A stretch of 64,000 nucleotides of DNA from Noviherbaspirillum humi (GTDB lineage Bacteria > Pseudomonadota > Gammaproteobacteria > Burkholderiales > Burkholderiaceae_D): the NCBI RefSeq assembly GCF_900188095.1, contig NZ_FZOT01000001.1, forward strand, positions 637,025 to 701,024, read 5' to 3'. Below the pieces are notes generated by a model, which saw nothing but the letters and a program-made list of their open reading frames with translations, was not told the DNA's origin and made no database searches. A program made the translations under genes and the position numbers. How positions within the stretch are numbered: position 1 is the first letter of the stretch; each line of letters opens with the position of its first letter. Shown in pieces: positions 39,096 to 49,177 of this stretch.

Positions 39096-39980
39096 ATGCA
39101 TCAGCGAAAAGGCATCATTCTGGCGGGCGGCTCCGGCACCCGGCTGTATCCCGTGACAATGGCGGTGTCGAAGCAATTGCTGCCGGTGTACGACAAGCCG
39201 ATGATCTACTATCCGCTCAGCGTGCTGATGCTGTCCGGCATCCGCGAGGTGCTGATCATCTCCACGCCGCAGGACACGCCTCGCTTCCAGGAACTGCTTG
39301 GTGATGGCGCGCAATGGGGCCTGAGCCTGCAATATGCCGTCCAGCCGTCGCCAGACGGCTTGGCCCAGGCTTTCATCATAGGCAAGGAATTCGTCGGCGA
39401 CGCGCCTTCGGCGCTGATCCTCGGCGACAACATCTTCTACGGACATGACTTCGAAGCGCAGCTGCGGGCCGCCACGGCAAAGCCGGAGGGCGCCACAGTA
39501 TTCGCTTACCACGTTCACGACCCCGAGCGCTACGGCGTGGTCGAGTTCGATGGCGATCAGCGCGCGGTCAGCATCGAAGAAAAGCCGCTCAAGCCGAAAT
39601 CCAGCTATGCCGTGACCGGCCTCTATTTCTACGATAACCAGGTATGCGACATCGCGGCCGGCATCAAGCCGTCGGCACGCGGGGAGCTGGAAATCACCGA
39701 CGTCAACCGCGCCTATCTCGAAAGGAACAGGCTGAACGTCGAAGTCATGGGTCGAGGCATGGCCTGGCTAGATACCGGTACCCATGAATCGCTGCTCGAA
39801 GCCTCGCAGTTCATCGCCACCATCGAGAACCGGCAGGGGCTGAAGGTGGCTTGCCCGGAGGAGATCGCCTTCCGCAAGGGGTACATCGATAGCGAACAGC
39901 TGGAAAAGCTGGCGGCCCCGCTGAAGAAAAATGCGTATGGACGTTACCTGATGCGCATCCTGACCGATAAGGTGTTCTGA
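39096..39980 (+). CDS. rfbA: Glucose-1-phosphate thymidylyltransferase
   Basis: A 294-residue nucleotidyltransferase making dTDP-glucose from dTTP and glucose-1-phosphate. Motifs: [32 protein letters not shown], the metal-binding GDNIFYGHD, and [20 protein letters not shown]. The start at 39096 lies two bases after the rfbD stop; the gene order rfbBDAC is standard. Confidence 0.96.
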   Translation: MHQRKGIILAGGSGTRLYPVTMAVSKQLLPVYDKPMIYYPLSVLMLSGIREVLIISTPQDTPRFQELLGDGAQWGLSLQYAVQPSPDGLAQAFIIGKEFVGDAPSALILGDNIFYGHDFEAQLRAATAKPEGATVFAYHVHDPERYGVVEFDGDQRAVSIEEKPLKPKSSYAVTGLYFYDNQVCDIAAGIKPSARGELEITDVNRAYLERNRLNVEVMGRGMAWLDTGTHESLLEASQFIATIENRQGLKVACPEEIAFRKGYIDSEQLEKLAAPLKKNAYGRYLMRILTDKVF

Positions 39981-39982
39981 CA

Positions 39983-40528
39983 ATGAAAGCCGTATCCACC
40001 TCCATTCCCGACGTGCTGATTCTCGAGCCGACCGTGTTCGGCGACGATCGTGGGTTCTTCTTCGAAAGCTTCAATGCCCGCCGCTTCCAGGAACTCACGG
40101 GCGTGGCGGCCGAGTTCGTTCAGGACAATCACTCGAAGTCTGCCAAGAACGTGCTGCGCGGCTTGCATTACCAAATTCAGCAGCCTCAAGGCAAGCTGGT
40201 GCGCGTGGTGTCGGGCGAAGTGTTCGATGTCGCCGTCGACATCCGAAAAAGCTCGCCGACGTTCGGCAAGTGGGTGGGTGCGACGTTGTCTGCAGAGAAC
40301 AAGCGCCAGCTGTGGATTCCGGAGGGCTTTGCCCACGGCTTTGTCGTGTTGAGCGACTCGGCCGAATTTCTTTACAAGACGACCGACTACTGGGCGCCGG
40401 AGCATGAGCGTTCCATTTTGTGGAGCGATCCGGAGATCGGCGTTCAATGGCCGATAGAAGATGTACCGCTTCTTTCGGCAAAGGATAGAAACGGCAAGTC
40501 GTTTTGTGACGCTGAATACTTTGGTTGA
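39983..40528 (+). CDS. rfbC: dTDP-4-dehydrorhamnose 3,5-epimerase
   Basis: A 181-residue cupin-fold epimerase, third step of dTDP-L-rhamnose synthesis. It has FGDDRGFFFESFN, NHSKSAKNVLRGLHYQ with the catalytic His, FDVAVDIRKSSPTFGKWVG, WIPEGFAHGFVVLS and YKTTDYWAPEHERS. It starts two bases after rfbA. A 104-base A+T-rich gap follows before the exporter genes. Confidence 0.96.
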   Translation: MKAVSTSIPDVLILEPTVFGDDRGFFFESFNARRFQELTGVAAEFVQDNHSKSAKNVLRGLHYQIQQPQGKLVRVVSGEVFDVAVDIRKSSPTFGKWVGATLSAENKRQLWIPEGFAHGFVVLSDSAEFLYKTTDYWAPEHERSILWSDPEIGVQWPIEDVPLLSAKDRNGKSFCDAEYFG

Positions 40529-40632
40529 ACCTTGTCCCGGACCTCCTGTCGTTTTCCGGCCATGTGTTCGCCAGCGATATCCGATGGGCAAAATTTAACG
40601 CAACTAGCGAGCCGTTATCACGCTACAGATTA

Positions 40633-41463
40633 ATGAATTTACAAAACACAGCCGGAACGTCAGTAAACACTTTGGTTGCCAGCCTATGGCGCAACCGTCA
40701 ACTCATTGCAAGAATGAGCAAGCGTGAGGTCGTTGGACGCTATCGCGGATCGATACTTGGCCTTGCATGGTCCTTCTTCAACCCTGTCCTGATGCTCGCC
40801 GTCTATACCTTCTTCTTCTCGGTGATTTTTAAGGCGAGATGGAGCGGACTGGACGGTGCCGACAAGGGCAGCTTCGCCACCCTGGTATTCGTCGGGATGA
40901 TTGTCCATGGACTTTTCGCTGAGTGCGTCAACAAGGCGCCCACACTCATCGTAAATAACGTCAGCTATGTGAAGAAAGTGGTTTTTCCGCTCGAAATCCT
41001 GCCCTGGATTAGTCTGGGTTCAGCCATGTTTCATATGGCAATCAGCTTGGCGGTGCTGGTCCTTGCCCGCATTCTCTTGGGAGGCACGCTCTCCTGGACA
41101 ATTTTTTTCTTCCCCTTGGTCCTCCTTCCACTGGTGCTTGTGACGATCGGGTTTTCCTGGTTTTTTGCTGCCGTCGGCGTTTATCTGCGTGATGTTGTCC
41201 AGACCGTGGGCATATTCACGACGGTACTCACTTTCCTGTCGCCCGTGTTTTACCCCATTTCAGCATTGCCAGAACGGTATCACTTCTGGTTCAAGCTCAA
41301 TCCGCTGACTTTCATCATCGAGGAGAGTCGGAATGTCCTCATCTGGAACCACGCGCCGGATTGGACCAACCTTGGTCTCATGGTTGTAGCGGCCGGTTTG
41401 ATTGCTTGGCTCGGATTTTGGGTGTTCCAGAAGTGTCGCGAGGGGTTCGCAGATGTCGTCTGA
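40633..41463 (+). CDS. wzm: ABC-2 type polysaccharide export permease (Wzm)
   Basis: A 276-residue inner-membrane protein with about six transmembrane helices. The N-terminal amphipathic segment SKREVVGRYRGSILG and AWSFFNPVLMLAVYTFFFS are hallmarks of Wzm/KpsM/TagG permeases, which export a finished polyprenyl-linked glycan. The ATG at 40633 is preferred, although the frame extends upstream. The first 60 bases around it have 25 G+C of 60, far below the neighbouring chromosome (40 of 60 at 7501-7560). It overlaps wzt by 11 bases. Confidence 0.9.
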   Translation: MNLQNTAGTSVNTLVASLWRNRQLIARMSKREVVGRYRGSILGLAWSFFNPVLMLAVYTFFFSVIFKARWSGLDGADKGSFATLVFVGMIVHGLFAECVNKAPTLIVNNVSYVKKVVFPLEILPWISLGSAMFHMAISLAVLVLARILLGGTLSWTIFFFPLVLLPLVLVTIGFSWFFAAVGVYLRDVVQTVGIFTTVLTFLSPVFYPISALPERYHFWFKLNPLTFIIEESRNVLIWNHAPDWTNLGLMVVAAGLIAWLGFWVFQKCREGFADVV

Positions 41464-42682
41464 TATTGCAATCAAGGTATCTGGACTTGGCAAGTGTTAT
41501 CACTTGTATGACGCGCCCAGACATCGTTTGCTGCAAATCTTGTTTGGCAAGAAGCGGCAGTTTTTTCGCGAATACTGGGCATTGTCTGATGTCTCCTTCG
41601 ATGTTCGGAAGGGTGAAACCATCGGCATCATCGGCCGCAATGGTGCGGGTAAATCGACTTTGCTACAGATGTTGTGCGGCACATTGCATCCGACAGCGGG
41701 CACCGTGCAGGTTAATGGGCGCTTGGCCGCGCTGCTTGAACTCGGCGCTGGCTTCAATCCGGAATTTACCGGCCGCGAGAACGTCTTCCTCAGCGGCGCG
41801 CTGCATGGGCTAAGCAATGCACAGATCCAGGAGCGGTTCGACGACATCGCTGCTTTCGCAGACATTGGCGGCTTTATCGATCAAGCGGTCAAAACTTACT
41901 CGACTGGCATGTTCGTTCGACTCGCTTTCGCAGTGCAGGTGCATCTGGACCCTGACGTTTTCGTGATCGACGAGGCGCTGGCGGTTGGCGATCAGCGCTT
42001 CGTCCAGAAATGCTATCGCAAGCTTGAAGAACTCAAAAGCCGGGGAACCAGCCTGTTATTTGTTTCTCATGACACGACTGCAATCAAGATGCTTTCAGAC
42101 CGCGCGGTCTGGATTCATGACGGTAAGCTGCGAAAAATTGGCGACGCCTCAACGGTCGTGGATGCGTACCGCAACTGGGCGGACGGCATCAGCGAATCTA
42201 TTGCGGCACCGGCGGGAACCAGTTTGCCAATCGATAAGCAGGCGGACTTGGCGGTGAACAAAGTATCCCTACTGACGTCCGAAGGGCGGGAGAGTAGCAC
42301 CTTCATTCATGGCGAGTCGGTTACGCTGAGCATCGATATACAGAACCGAGGGCTTCCGGTTGGAATTCCCATAAGGCTAGGCTTTTCGGCAAGAAATAAC
42401 CGAGGAGTCGAAATATTCGGCTCCAATACATTCGATAGCCAAGTGGTGCTCGAAACGCCGGAACCGGGAGCCAGCATGACTCTAAAGGCCGATTTCAGGC
42501 TTCCGCTTCTAGCTGCCGGCGTCTACACAATGAGCTTAAATGTCGACGCGCTGAACTCGGAAGGCAACTATGAAGCGGAAGTCATGCTGGTGGACTTCTT
42601 CTCTTTTCACATCGACGAAAGAGTCAAGGTCTATACCTTGATCGGTGTCGACGTGAATTTCAAGGTCGGACAATACGCCTGA
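41453..42682 (+). CDS. wzt: Polysaccharide export ATPase with carbohydrate-binding tail (Wzt)
   Basis: A 409-residue protein. The ATPase domain (about 1-240) has Walker A GRNGAGKST (61-69), the signature YSTGMFVRLAFA, Walker B DVFVIDEAL and the switch VSHDT. The C-terminal part (about 255-409) matches the Wzt_C type of beta-sandwich that recognises the chain terminus of the O-antigen before export. This places the locus in the ABC-dependent pathway. The next gene starts 37 bases on. Confidence 0.92.
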   Translation: MSSDIAIKVSGLGKCYHLYDAPRHRLLQILFGKKRQFFREYWALSDVSFDVRKGETIGIIGRNGAGKSTLLQMLCGTLHPTAGTVQVNGRLAALLELGAGFNPEFTGRENVFLSGALHGLSNAQIQERFDDIAAFADIGGFIDQAVKTYSTGMFVRLAFAVQVHLDPDVFVIDEALAVGDQRFVQKCYRKLEELKSRGTSLLFVSHDTTAIKMLSDRAVWIHDGKLRKIGDASTVVDAYRNWADGISESIAAPAGTSLPIDKQADLAVNKVSLLTSEGRESSTFIHGESVTLSIDIQNRGLPVGIPIRLGFSARNNRGVEIFGSNTFDSQVVLETPEPGASMTLKADFRLPLLAAGVYTMSLNVDALNSEGNYEAEVMLVDFFSFHIDERVKVYTLIGVDVNFKVGQYA

Positions 42683-42719
42683 AGCGGCTGGGCCGATCTA
42701 GTCAATAGGATCAATAGAC

Positions 42720-45700
42720 TTGATTTACGATACCTTCATTTTTTTTAACGAGCTCGACTTGCTCGAGTTGCGGTTAAATGTGCTCGATAAGCATGTTGAC
42801 TACTTTGTGCTGGTAGAAGCTACAGAGACTTTCCAGGGTGCGCCGAAGCCTTTACATTTTGCCGACAACAAGGATCGTTTCTCGAAGTTTCTGCACAAGA
42901 TTGTCTATGTCGTCGTAGATGACATGCCGCGCGGCGCGGCGCCCTTTGATCGTGAGTACCATCAGCGCGACTGCATCCTGAGAGGATTGCTAAATTGCCG
43001 ACCGGATGATTTCGTCCTCCTATCGGATGTCGATGAAATACCGAATCCGGAACGCATTCCCGCCACCTTGCAAGACGGCTTGCCCATCGTATTCGAGCAG
43101 CCGCTCTTTTATTACAAGTTAAACCGAAAATGCGTTCAAATGGAGAGCCTGCCATGGTCCGTGCTGACTCATTACGGCAATCTCGGACAGCCATCACAGC
43201 TCAGGCGTACTGTCGTCAAGCTTCAGTCAGAAATCCTGAGCCGTAAAGTCATCACGGATGGGTTCCAGATCATCAAAGACGGCGGCTGGCATTTCAGCTA
43301 TTTGGGGTCTCCGGAGAACATCGTCAAGAAGATCGAAGCGTTCTCGCATGCAGAATACAATCGTCCTGAGTTCAAGAATATCGGCACTCTGGCGGACTGC
43401 ATCAGCAAGGGGCGCGATCTGTTCGGTCGGGAATTGATCTTCGTGACCGTGGATATAGAAGAGTTGCCTCAATACGTGCGCAACAATCGCGAGAAATATG
43501 AGGCGATGCATTATCTCGAATCGGCGACTCAAACGACGAGTTTGGGCGAAATTTCCCATACGCTCGACATTCTGTTCGACCAATACAGCCGTTACCGTGC
43601 CTGCGCAGAGTTACTCCTGCGTCTCGGGGCGACTTCCCAAAGCCGGATTCTCGATGTCGGCTCGGGAAGCGCCTGCCTGCTCTCCGAATTCCTTCCCGGT
43701 TTTGACATCAGCTATGTCGATCCGCTCATTAACACCTTGCCGTCGAAGAAGAGCAATCAGTTTGGCTACCAGATTGATGAAGTGGCTGACAAGCTTGGCC
43801 TCTTCGACTTTGTCGTCGCCATCGATGTGCTGGAGCATGTGCCGCCTCAATTCCGGGAGGGGTTCACCACCACCTTGACGGCATTGGCCACGAAGTCGGT
43901 CGTGCTTGCCTTTCCCTATGCGGATGAGCAGTTTCCTGTCAACGTGGATCAGGCGATCAACGAAGATTACGCCTACATAAACGAGCAGTCGTACAGTTGG
44001 CTTGAGGAGCACGATACCTATGGTCTGCCAAATGTTCAGAATCTACAATCCGGTTTCGCTTCTCGCGGTATGGATGCTGGATTTTTTTACCATGGGTATG
44101 CGCCTTGGCTGAAAGAGCTTCTGTCCTATGTGATCAATGTGAATGACATTGCCGCCGCGAGAGAATTGGGATATCAGGCTAGCCGCGAATTCAATCAGAA
44201 GCTGTACGACTACGACTTCAACCAACCGGCTTATCGTGTTTTTCTGGTTGCAAGCAAGTCGGTACTCCCATCCGGCTGGAAGCCGGCTGAAAAGCCGATC
44301 GATTCAGCCGCTGAGCAACAGTTCGAAGCGATCATGCATAAGGCATATCTTCGGTTGTACGCTCAGCTTCAAGCCACCGAACGGGAAATGCTGGAAGCAA
44401 AGTCCTCCGCTTCCGCGAGCGCGGCCGAACGGGAACGCGCGCTGGCCGAACGCGAAGCCGCGCTTGCGCAAGCCGATGCACTGCGGAAGCAGTACGAGCA
44501 AGCCAACGAACTGATTGCGCAAATGCGGCGTTCCAACTCCTGGCGCTTGACCAAGCCCTTGCGATTCGCTGCGCGTCTAAAGCGCTACGGCTTGGGTCTC
44601 GACGACAGGCGCGCTCTTGGCCAAGTGGTGCGCAAGGCTTATCGGCGCATGCCTCTGCCCGATGCTGCGCGAAACGGCCTGCGCTGGCTATATCACCGCC
44701 ATCTGAAAAGACTGCTGACGCCGCATTCCCGCCAATTCGCAAACCTCCCTTTTACGCTGCCTTCGCTAGTGCCTGCCGCGCGCAACGACGCATTGCCTGA
44801 TTACGTCATGTGGGGTGTCATCGATTGGCACTTCAGATTCCAGCGTCCCCAGCAACTGGCCACGGCCCTGGCGGCATCCGGCCGTCGTGTCGTTTATGTT
44901 TCGCCTGCCTTCGTTCCTGATGGCCGTGCCGGATTTGACCTAGAGCAGCTTGATGCCACCGGCAGGCTGTTCCAGGTCAAGCTCTTCGTCTCGACGGCGC
45001 CGACGATCTATTCCCAGGCACCCACTGCGCAGGAACTGGGGCAAATCCAGGCGAGCCTCGGCGCCTTGCTCGAGTGGCTGAATCCGCGGCAAATCGAAAG
45101 CGTCGTGCAACACCCGTTCTGGTACGAGGCGGCGATGGCCTTGCCGAATAGCCGTGTGGTTTATGACTGCATGGACCATCACGATGGGTTCGGCAATAAC
45201 GCGACCGAGATATCCGTCCTGGAAAATGCCTTGATCAAGCATGCCGACCTCACGATCACCACGTCGGACTGGCTGGACAGGGAGGCGGAGAAGCTCACCG
45301 AGCGCCGGGCCCTGATAAGAAATGCTGGGGACTATGCGCACTTTTCGAAAGCGCCTGCCACGGTTTACCGGGATCCGGAATCGAGGAAAGTCATAGGCTA
45401 TTACGGCGCAATCGCCGAGTGGTTCGATCAAGATTTGGTGAAAGCGGTGGCGCGGGCATTTCCCGACTGCTGCATCTTGCTCATCGGTGCCGATAGCGTG
45501 AACGCGCAGCGCCGGCTGGGCAAGCTTGCGAACGTGAAGTTCACGGGCGAAGTGTCGTATCAGGACTTGCCGTCCTACCTGTACGGCTTCGATGTATGCA
45601 TGCTGCCCTTCAAGATCATCCCGCTGACGCTTGCCACCAATCCAGTCAAAGTCTATGAGTATCTCAGCGCCGGCAAGCCGGTCGTGTCGGTTGATCTTCC

Positions 45701-46712
45701 GGAAATCGCTCAATGCGAAGGACTGGTTCGCGTAGGAACAACTCCCGACGAGTTTGTCCGCCACCTGGCGGCAGAATTGGCGGGGGAGCCTTCCCAAGAG
45801 CAGGAGGCGCGCAGGCGTTCATTCGCTGCAGGACAGACCTGGGAGCACCGTGTCAGTCAGCTGATTGCGGATGTCGAAGGCAAGAAAGACGAGCCCCTGG
45901 TCAGCATCATCGTCGTCACCTATAACAACCTGGCGCTCACCCAGGCCTGCCTGGCAAGCATTGACGCCTACAGCGACTACCCCAATCTGGAAATCATCGT
46001 GGTCGATAATGCTTCCAGCGATGGTTCCCCGGCTTATCTGTCCGACTGGGTGAAGGGCGCGTCCAATCGCAAGTTGATTCTCAATGCTGACAACCTTGGC
46101 TTCGCCGCCGGTAACAATGTCGGGTTGGCTGCTGCGTCGGGCGAGTATCTCGTGTTGTTGAACAACGATACCTACGTTACCCCCGGCTGGGTGCGAACGA
46201 TGATGCGGCACCTGCAATTGAATCCGGAGATTGGATTGATCGGTCCTGTCACGAACAACATCGGCAACGAAGCCAAGATCGAGATCGCTTACGACGACAT
46301 GCAGCAAATGCTGCGGAAGTCAGCCGCCCATACCCGCAGGCACATTGGAAAGACGTTCCGTCTGCACACCGCAGCATTCTTCTGCGTGATGATGCCGCGC
46401 GTCGTCTATCAGCAGGTCGGCCCGCTGGACGAGGCGTTCGGCAGGGGTTTCTTCGAGGACGACGACTATTGCCGCAGGGTGGAACAGTTGGGCAAGGAAA
46501 TCGCCTGTGCGGAAGATGTCTTCATCCACCATCACTTGTCCGCGTCTTTCAACAAGCTCAAGAGCAAGGAAAGGCAGGCGCTGTTCGACCAGAACCGGGT
46601 GCTCTACGAAGCTAAATGGGGAAAATGGACGCCGCATAGCTACCGTGACGCAGGGCAATCTGCGCCAGCGGAAAACTCCTTGTCGGACAGCCGGCACGCG
46701 CATTCGAAATGA
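42720..46712 (+). CDS. Four-module glycosyltransferase/methyltransferase
   Basis: A 1330-residue protein with a TTG start: the family-typical N-terminus (M/L)IYDTFIFFNELDLLELRL begins exactly there, with AGGA nine bases upstream. Modules: GT17-like domain (about 1-285); SAM-dependent methyltransferase (motif I ILDVGSGSACLL near 309); a Glu/Ala-rich coiled coil (about 540-605) and an SWRLTKPLR linker; TuaH-like GT (about 695-1045, IGYYGAIAEWFD and NPVKVYEYLSAGKP); GT2 (about 1058-1310, SIIVVTYNN, DNASSDGSP, FFEDDDYCRRV). It probably adds and caps several sugars of the exported chain. The substrates are unknown. The stop overlaps the next start. Confidence 0.85.
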   Translation: MIYDTFIFFNELDLLELRLNVLDKHVDYFVLVEATETFQGAPKPLHFADNKDRFSKFLHKIVYVVVDDMPRGAAPFDREYHQRDCILRGLLNCRPDDFVLLSDVDEIPNPERIPATLQDGLPIVFEQPLFYYKLNRKCVQMESLPWSVLTHYGNLGQPSQLRRTVVKLQSEILSRKVITDGFQIIKDGGWHFSYLGSPENIVKKIEAFSHAEYNRPEFKNIGTLADCISKGRDLFGRELIFVTVDIEELPQYVRNNREKYEAMHYLESATQTTSLGEISHTLDILFDQYSRYRACAELLLRLGATSQSRILDVGSGSACLLSEFLPGFDISYVDPLINTLPSKKSNQFGYQIDEVADKLGLFDFVVAIDVLEHVPPQFREGFTTTLTALATKSVVLAFPYADEQFPVNVDQAINEDYAYINEQSYSWLEEHDTYGLPNVQNLQSGFASRGMDAGFFYHGYAPWLKELLSYVINVNDIAAARELGYQASREFNQKLYDYDFNQPAYRVFLVASKSVLPSGWKPAEKPIDSAAEQQFEAIMHKAYLRLYAQLQATEREMLEAKSSASASAAERERALAEREAALAQADALRKQYEQANELIAQMRRSNSWRLTKPLRFAARLKRYGLGLDDRRALGQVVRKAYRRMPLPDAARNGLRWLYHRHLKRLLTPHSRQFANLPFTLPSLVPAARNDALPDYVMWGVIDWHFRFQRPQQLATALAASGRRVVYVSPAFVPDGRAGFDLEQLDATGRLFQVKLFVSTAPTIYSQAPTAQELGQIQASLGALLEWLNPRQIESVVQHPFWYEAAMALPNSRVVYDCMDHHDGFGNNATEISVLENALIKHADLTITTSDWLDREAEKLTERRALIRNAGDYAHFSKAPATVYRDPESRKVIGYYGAIAEWFDQDLVKAVARAFPDCCILLIGADSVNAQRRLGKLANVKFTGEVSYQDLPSYLYGFDVCMLPFKIIPLTLATNPVKVYEYLSAGKPVVSVDLPEIAQCEGLVRVGTTPDEFVRHLAAELAGEPSQEQEARRRSFAAGQTWEHRVSQLIADVEGKKDEPLVSIIVVTYNNLALTQACLASIDAYSDYPNLEIIVVDNASSDGSPAYLSDWVKGASNRKLILNADNLGFAAGNNVGLAAASGEYLVLLNNDTYVTPGWVRTMMRHLQLNPEIGLIGPVTNNIGNEAKIEIAYDDMQQMLRKSAAHTRRHIGKTFRLHTAAFFCVMMPRVVYQQVGPLDEAFGRGFFEDDDYCRRVEQLGKEIACAEDVFIHHHLSASFNKLKSKERQALFDQNRVLYEAKWGKWTPHSYRDAGQSAPAENSLSDSRHAHSK

Positions 46713-49177
46713 ACAGGGTGTTGCCAACCGTTTTCAATGGTCTTGCCGGTCTCGCCGCCTTGATCGGCACCGGCCTGGTGATCCATGGCTTGAGCCTCAT
46801 GGCTTGGCCGGACGCGATTCCATTCAGCGACACGACGCTTCTCATGGACTCGCCCCTGTTGCGCTTCCTGTTGCTGCTGCTCGTCGCTGCAGTGCTGGTC
46901 ACGACCATCACGCTGGCCAGCAGGTGCAAGCCGCTGGTCGCTGCGGCGGCAGTGGCAACGCTCTTGGCTTTGGGCACGGGCCTGATGGGAGCTTTCGTTG
47001 TCGTTGCCTGGTTTGCGCTTGCTTCGATCGTGTTGGGGCGAGGCGTGCTCAGGGTGGCGCGGGCGGCTGATACCGGGCCGGAAGCGTCGAATATCCTGCC
47101 TTTAGTGCTAGGGGCCGGATTATATGGTTCGATCGTCAGCCTGCTCGCTCACCTTCCGCTGAACTATCCTGGCGTGTATGCGGTCGGATTGGCGCTGCCT
47201 CTTGCCTTCGGTTGGCGTTCGACAGCCGAAATCTTGCAAAGGATGGCAGGGTCCATCGTACGCATCGACCAGAATCCCCTGCAGGGCAAGACACTGGAAA
47301 TGGTGATCGGGGTCGTGCTGCTTGTTCACGTGCTGGCGGCCTGTCTGCCGGAACTGGGCTATGACGCGCTCGCCATGCATCTGTTCATCCCAGGGTACCT
47401 GCGGGGACGACATCAATGGAATTTCGACGTCAGCACCTACGTATGGGCAGTCATGCCGATGCTGGGCGATTGGATTTTTTCAATCGGCTATATGCTGGGT
47501 GGAGAGACGGCGGCGCGCTTGATGAATGTCGGCTTCATCATCGCCACTGCTCGCTTGGTCACGGAAATGGTTCGCTGGGCGGGCGGAAGTGAAAGCGGCG
47601 GGCGCTGGGCGGCGCTGGTATTTCTCTCCACGCCATTGACCTTCACCGAAAGCAGCAGCCTGTTCATCGAGTCTGCATGGGGCGCTTTCCTGATTGCCGG
47701 TACTTTCGCCTTATTGCGGGCTTGCTCCAGCAAAGGCGATCCGCGCGACCTCCGAACTGCCGGCCTCCTGCTCGGTTACGCTGCGGCGGCGAAGGCCGTG
47801 ACATTGACCGTATTGCCGGTACTGGGGCTTGCTTTATTGGTGCGGTGGCGGCGTTTGACCGACAAAACGGTCTTGCTGGCGGTGATCCAGGCAATGGGAG
47901 CCTTTCTGGTGGTTGGCGGCATACCGTATCTCACCGCATTCCTCAAGACCGGCAATCCTGTATTTCCGCTGTTTAACGCGATCTTTCGGTCCCCTTATTT
48001 TCCGCCGGAAAACTTTGCTCCACCCGATGTCTTCGCCAAGGGCGTTCGCTGGGATACCCTTTACGCAATCACCTTCGACACAACGCGCTACCTGGAAGGC
48101 AAGGTCGGAACGGCCGGGTTTCATTGGTTATTGCTGTTGATTCCGGCATGTCTTCTTTTGCTTGGCTCTCGAAGCATGCGTGGTCTCGTGATTGCCTTCA
48201 TTGCAGCCGCATCGATCGTATTAACCTTTCAATCAACTGCCTATCTGCGATACGTTTTCCCATCCTTCGCAATGCTGGCAATGGTCGTCGGCATCGGCTT
48301 CTCGGCAGTGGAAACACGTGGTATTGCGGTTCGTGCGATCGTCAGCACTTTGTTAGCGGCCGGCGCGGCATTGAATCTCCTGTTTTTCAATGCCGGTGCC
48401 TTCTATGCGGACTTCGAGCCCAGGGCCGCCCTAAGCCAGGCACACCGCTATGACTACCTTCAGCAGCGCATACCGATCCGCAATGCGGTGGAATTGGTCA
48501 ACCGCCTGAACGCCGGTCACACTCCCGTGGCCGTGTTTTCCATGCCTTACACGGCTGGGCTGGAAGCCGATGGGCTGTATCCGAACTGGTACAACCTCAA
48601 TTTTTATGAGGCCATCAAGAACGCGGCATCCGAAAGCGCCCTGGCCGAGGTTCTGCTCGCCAAAGCGGTCGACTTCGTCATTCTGGATCCGGCGTGGGAC
48701 ACGCCGGAGAAGCGTCGCCTGATCGAAAGCGTCACTGACCAGGTTGCGAACTTCGGCGGCATCACGGTTCGATCGATAAACAGTCGTTACCGGTTTCAGA
48801 AAGAACTGCTGCAGCATCCCGGTTTTGACGCTGCCGAGGGATGGACCATGCAAGACGGCGCCAAACTTGACCAAGGCCTCATCGCCAGCGTGAACGCGCC
48901 CGCATATCAAGTCGTACCGGTGGCGCCGGGAAGGCGCTATCGAAACAGTGTGCGCGCAGCCTGCGCCGAACAGCCGACCAAGGGTCGATTGCAGGTGAAC
49001 TGGCAGGATGCGCGATCCCGTTTCATCCGAGCTGACATCCAGCTGTTCGACTGCTCACCGGAAGCAGCCGAACATCAGATGGAAGTCATCGCGCCGGACG
49101 GTGCTGCCTTTGCAGTCGTGTACGCATCGGGTCATACCCCGATACCGGTGCGATTCAAGCAAGTCTCGTTTCGATAA
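46709..49177 (+). CDS. Large GT-C-like membrane protein with C-terminal soluble domain
   Basis: An 822-residue protein with an estimated dozen transmembrane helices (about 10-560) followed by a non-membrane tail. The first large loop contains ELGYDALAMHLFIP, an acidic motif after a helix like that of GT-C glycosyltransferases using polyprenyl-phosphate sugars. Residues about 702-822 (PGFDAAEGWTMQDG, RRYRNSVRAAC, RLQVNWQDARSRF) look like a beta-sandwich of the carbohydrate-binding type. The function is inferred from topology only. Start and stop overlap both neighbours (ATGA at 46709; TAATG at 49175). Confidence 0.65.
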   Translation: MNRVLPTVFNGLAGLAALIGTGLVIHGLSLMAWPDAIPFSDTTLLMDSPLLRFLLLLLVAAVLVTTITLASRCKPLVAAAAVATLLALGTGLMGAFVVVAWFALASIVLGRGVLRVARAADTGPEASNILPLVLGAGLYGSIVSLLAHLPLNYPGVYAVGLALPLAFGWRSTAEILQRMAGSIVRIDQNPLQGKTLEMVIGVVLLVHVLAACLPELGYDALAMHLFIPGYLRGRHQWNFDVSTYVWAVMPMLGDWIFSIGYMLGGETAARLMNVGFIIATARLVTEMVRWAGGSESGGRWAALVFLSTPLTFTESSSLFIESAWGAFLIAGTFALLRACSSKGDPRDLRTAGLLLGYAAAAKAVTLTVLPVLGLALLVRWRRLTDKTVLLAVIQAMGAFLVVGGIPYLTAFLKTGNPVFPLFNAIFRSPYFPPENFAPPDVFAKGVRWDTLYAITFDTTRYLEGKVGTAGFHWLLLLIPACLLLLGSRSMRGLVIAFIAAASIVLTFQSTAYLRYVFPSFAMLAMVVGIGFSAVETRGIAVRAIVSTLLAAGAALNLLFFNAGAFYADFEPRAALSQAHRYDYLQQRIPIRNAVELVNRLNAGHTPVAVFSMPYTAGLEADGLYPNWYNLNFYEAIKNAASESALAEVLLAKAVDFVILDPAWDTPEKRRLIESVTDQVANFGGITVRSINSRYRFQKELLQHPGFDAAEGWTMQDGAKLDQGLIASVNAPAYQVVPVAPGRRYRNSVRAACAEQPTKGRLQVNWQDARSRFIRADIQLFDCSPEAAEHQMEVIAPDGAAFAVVYASGHTPIPVRFKQVSFR

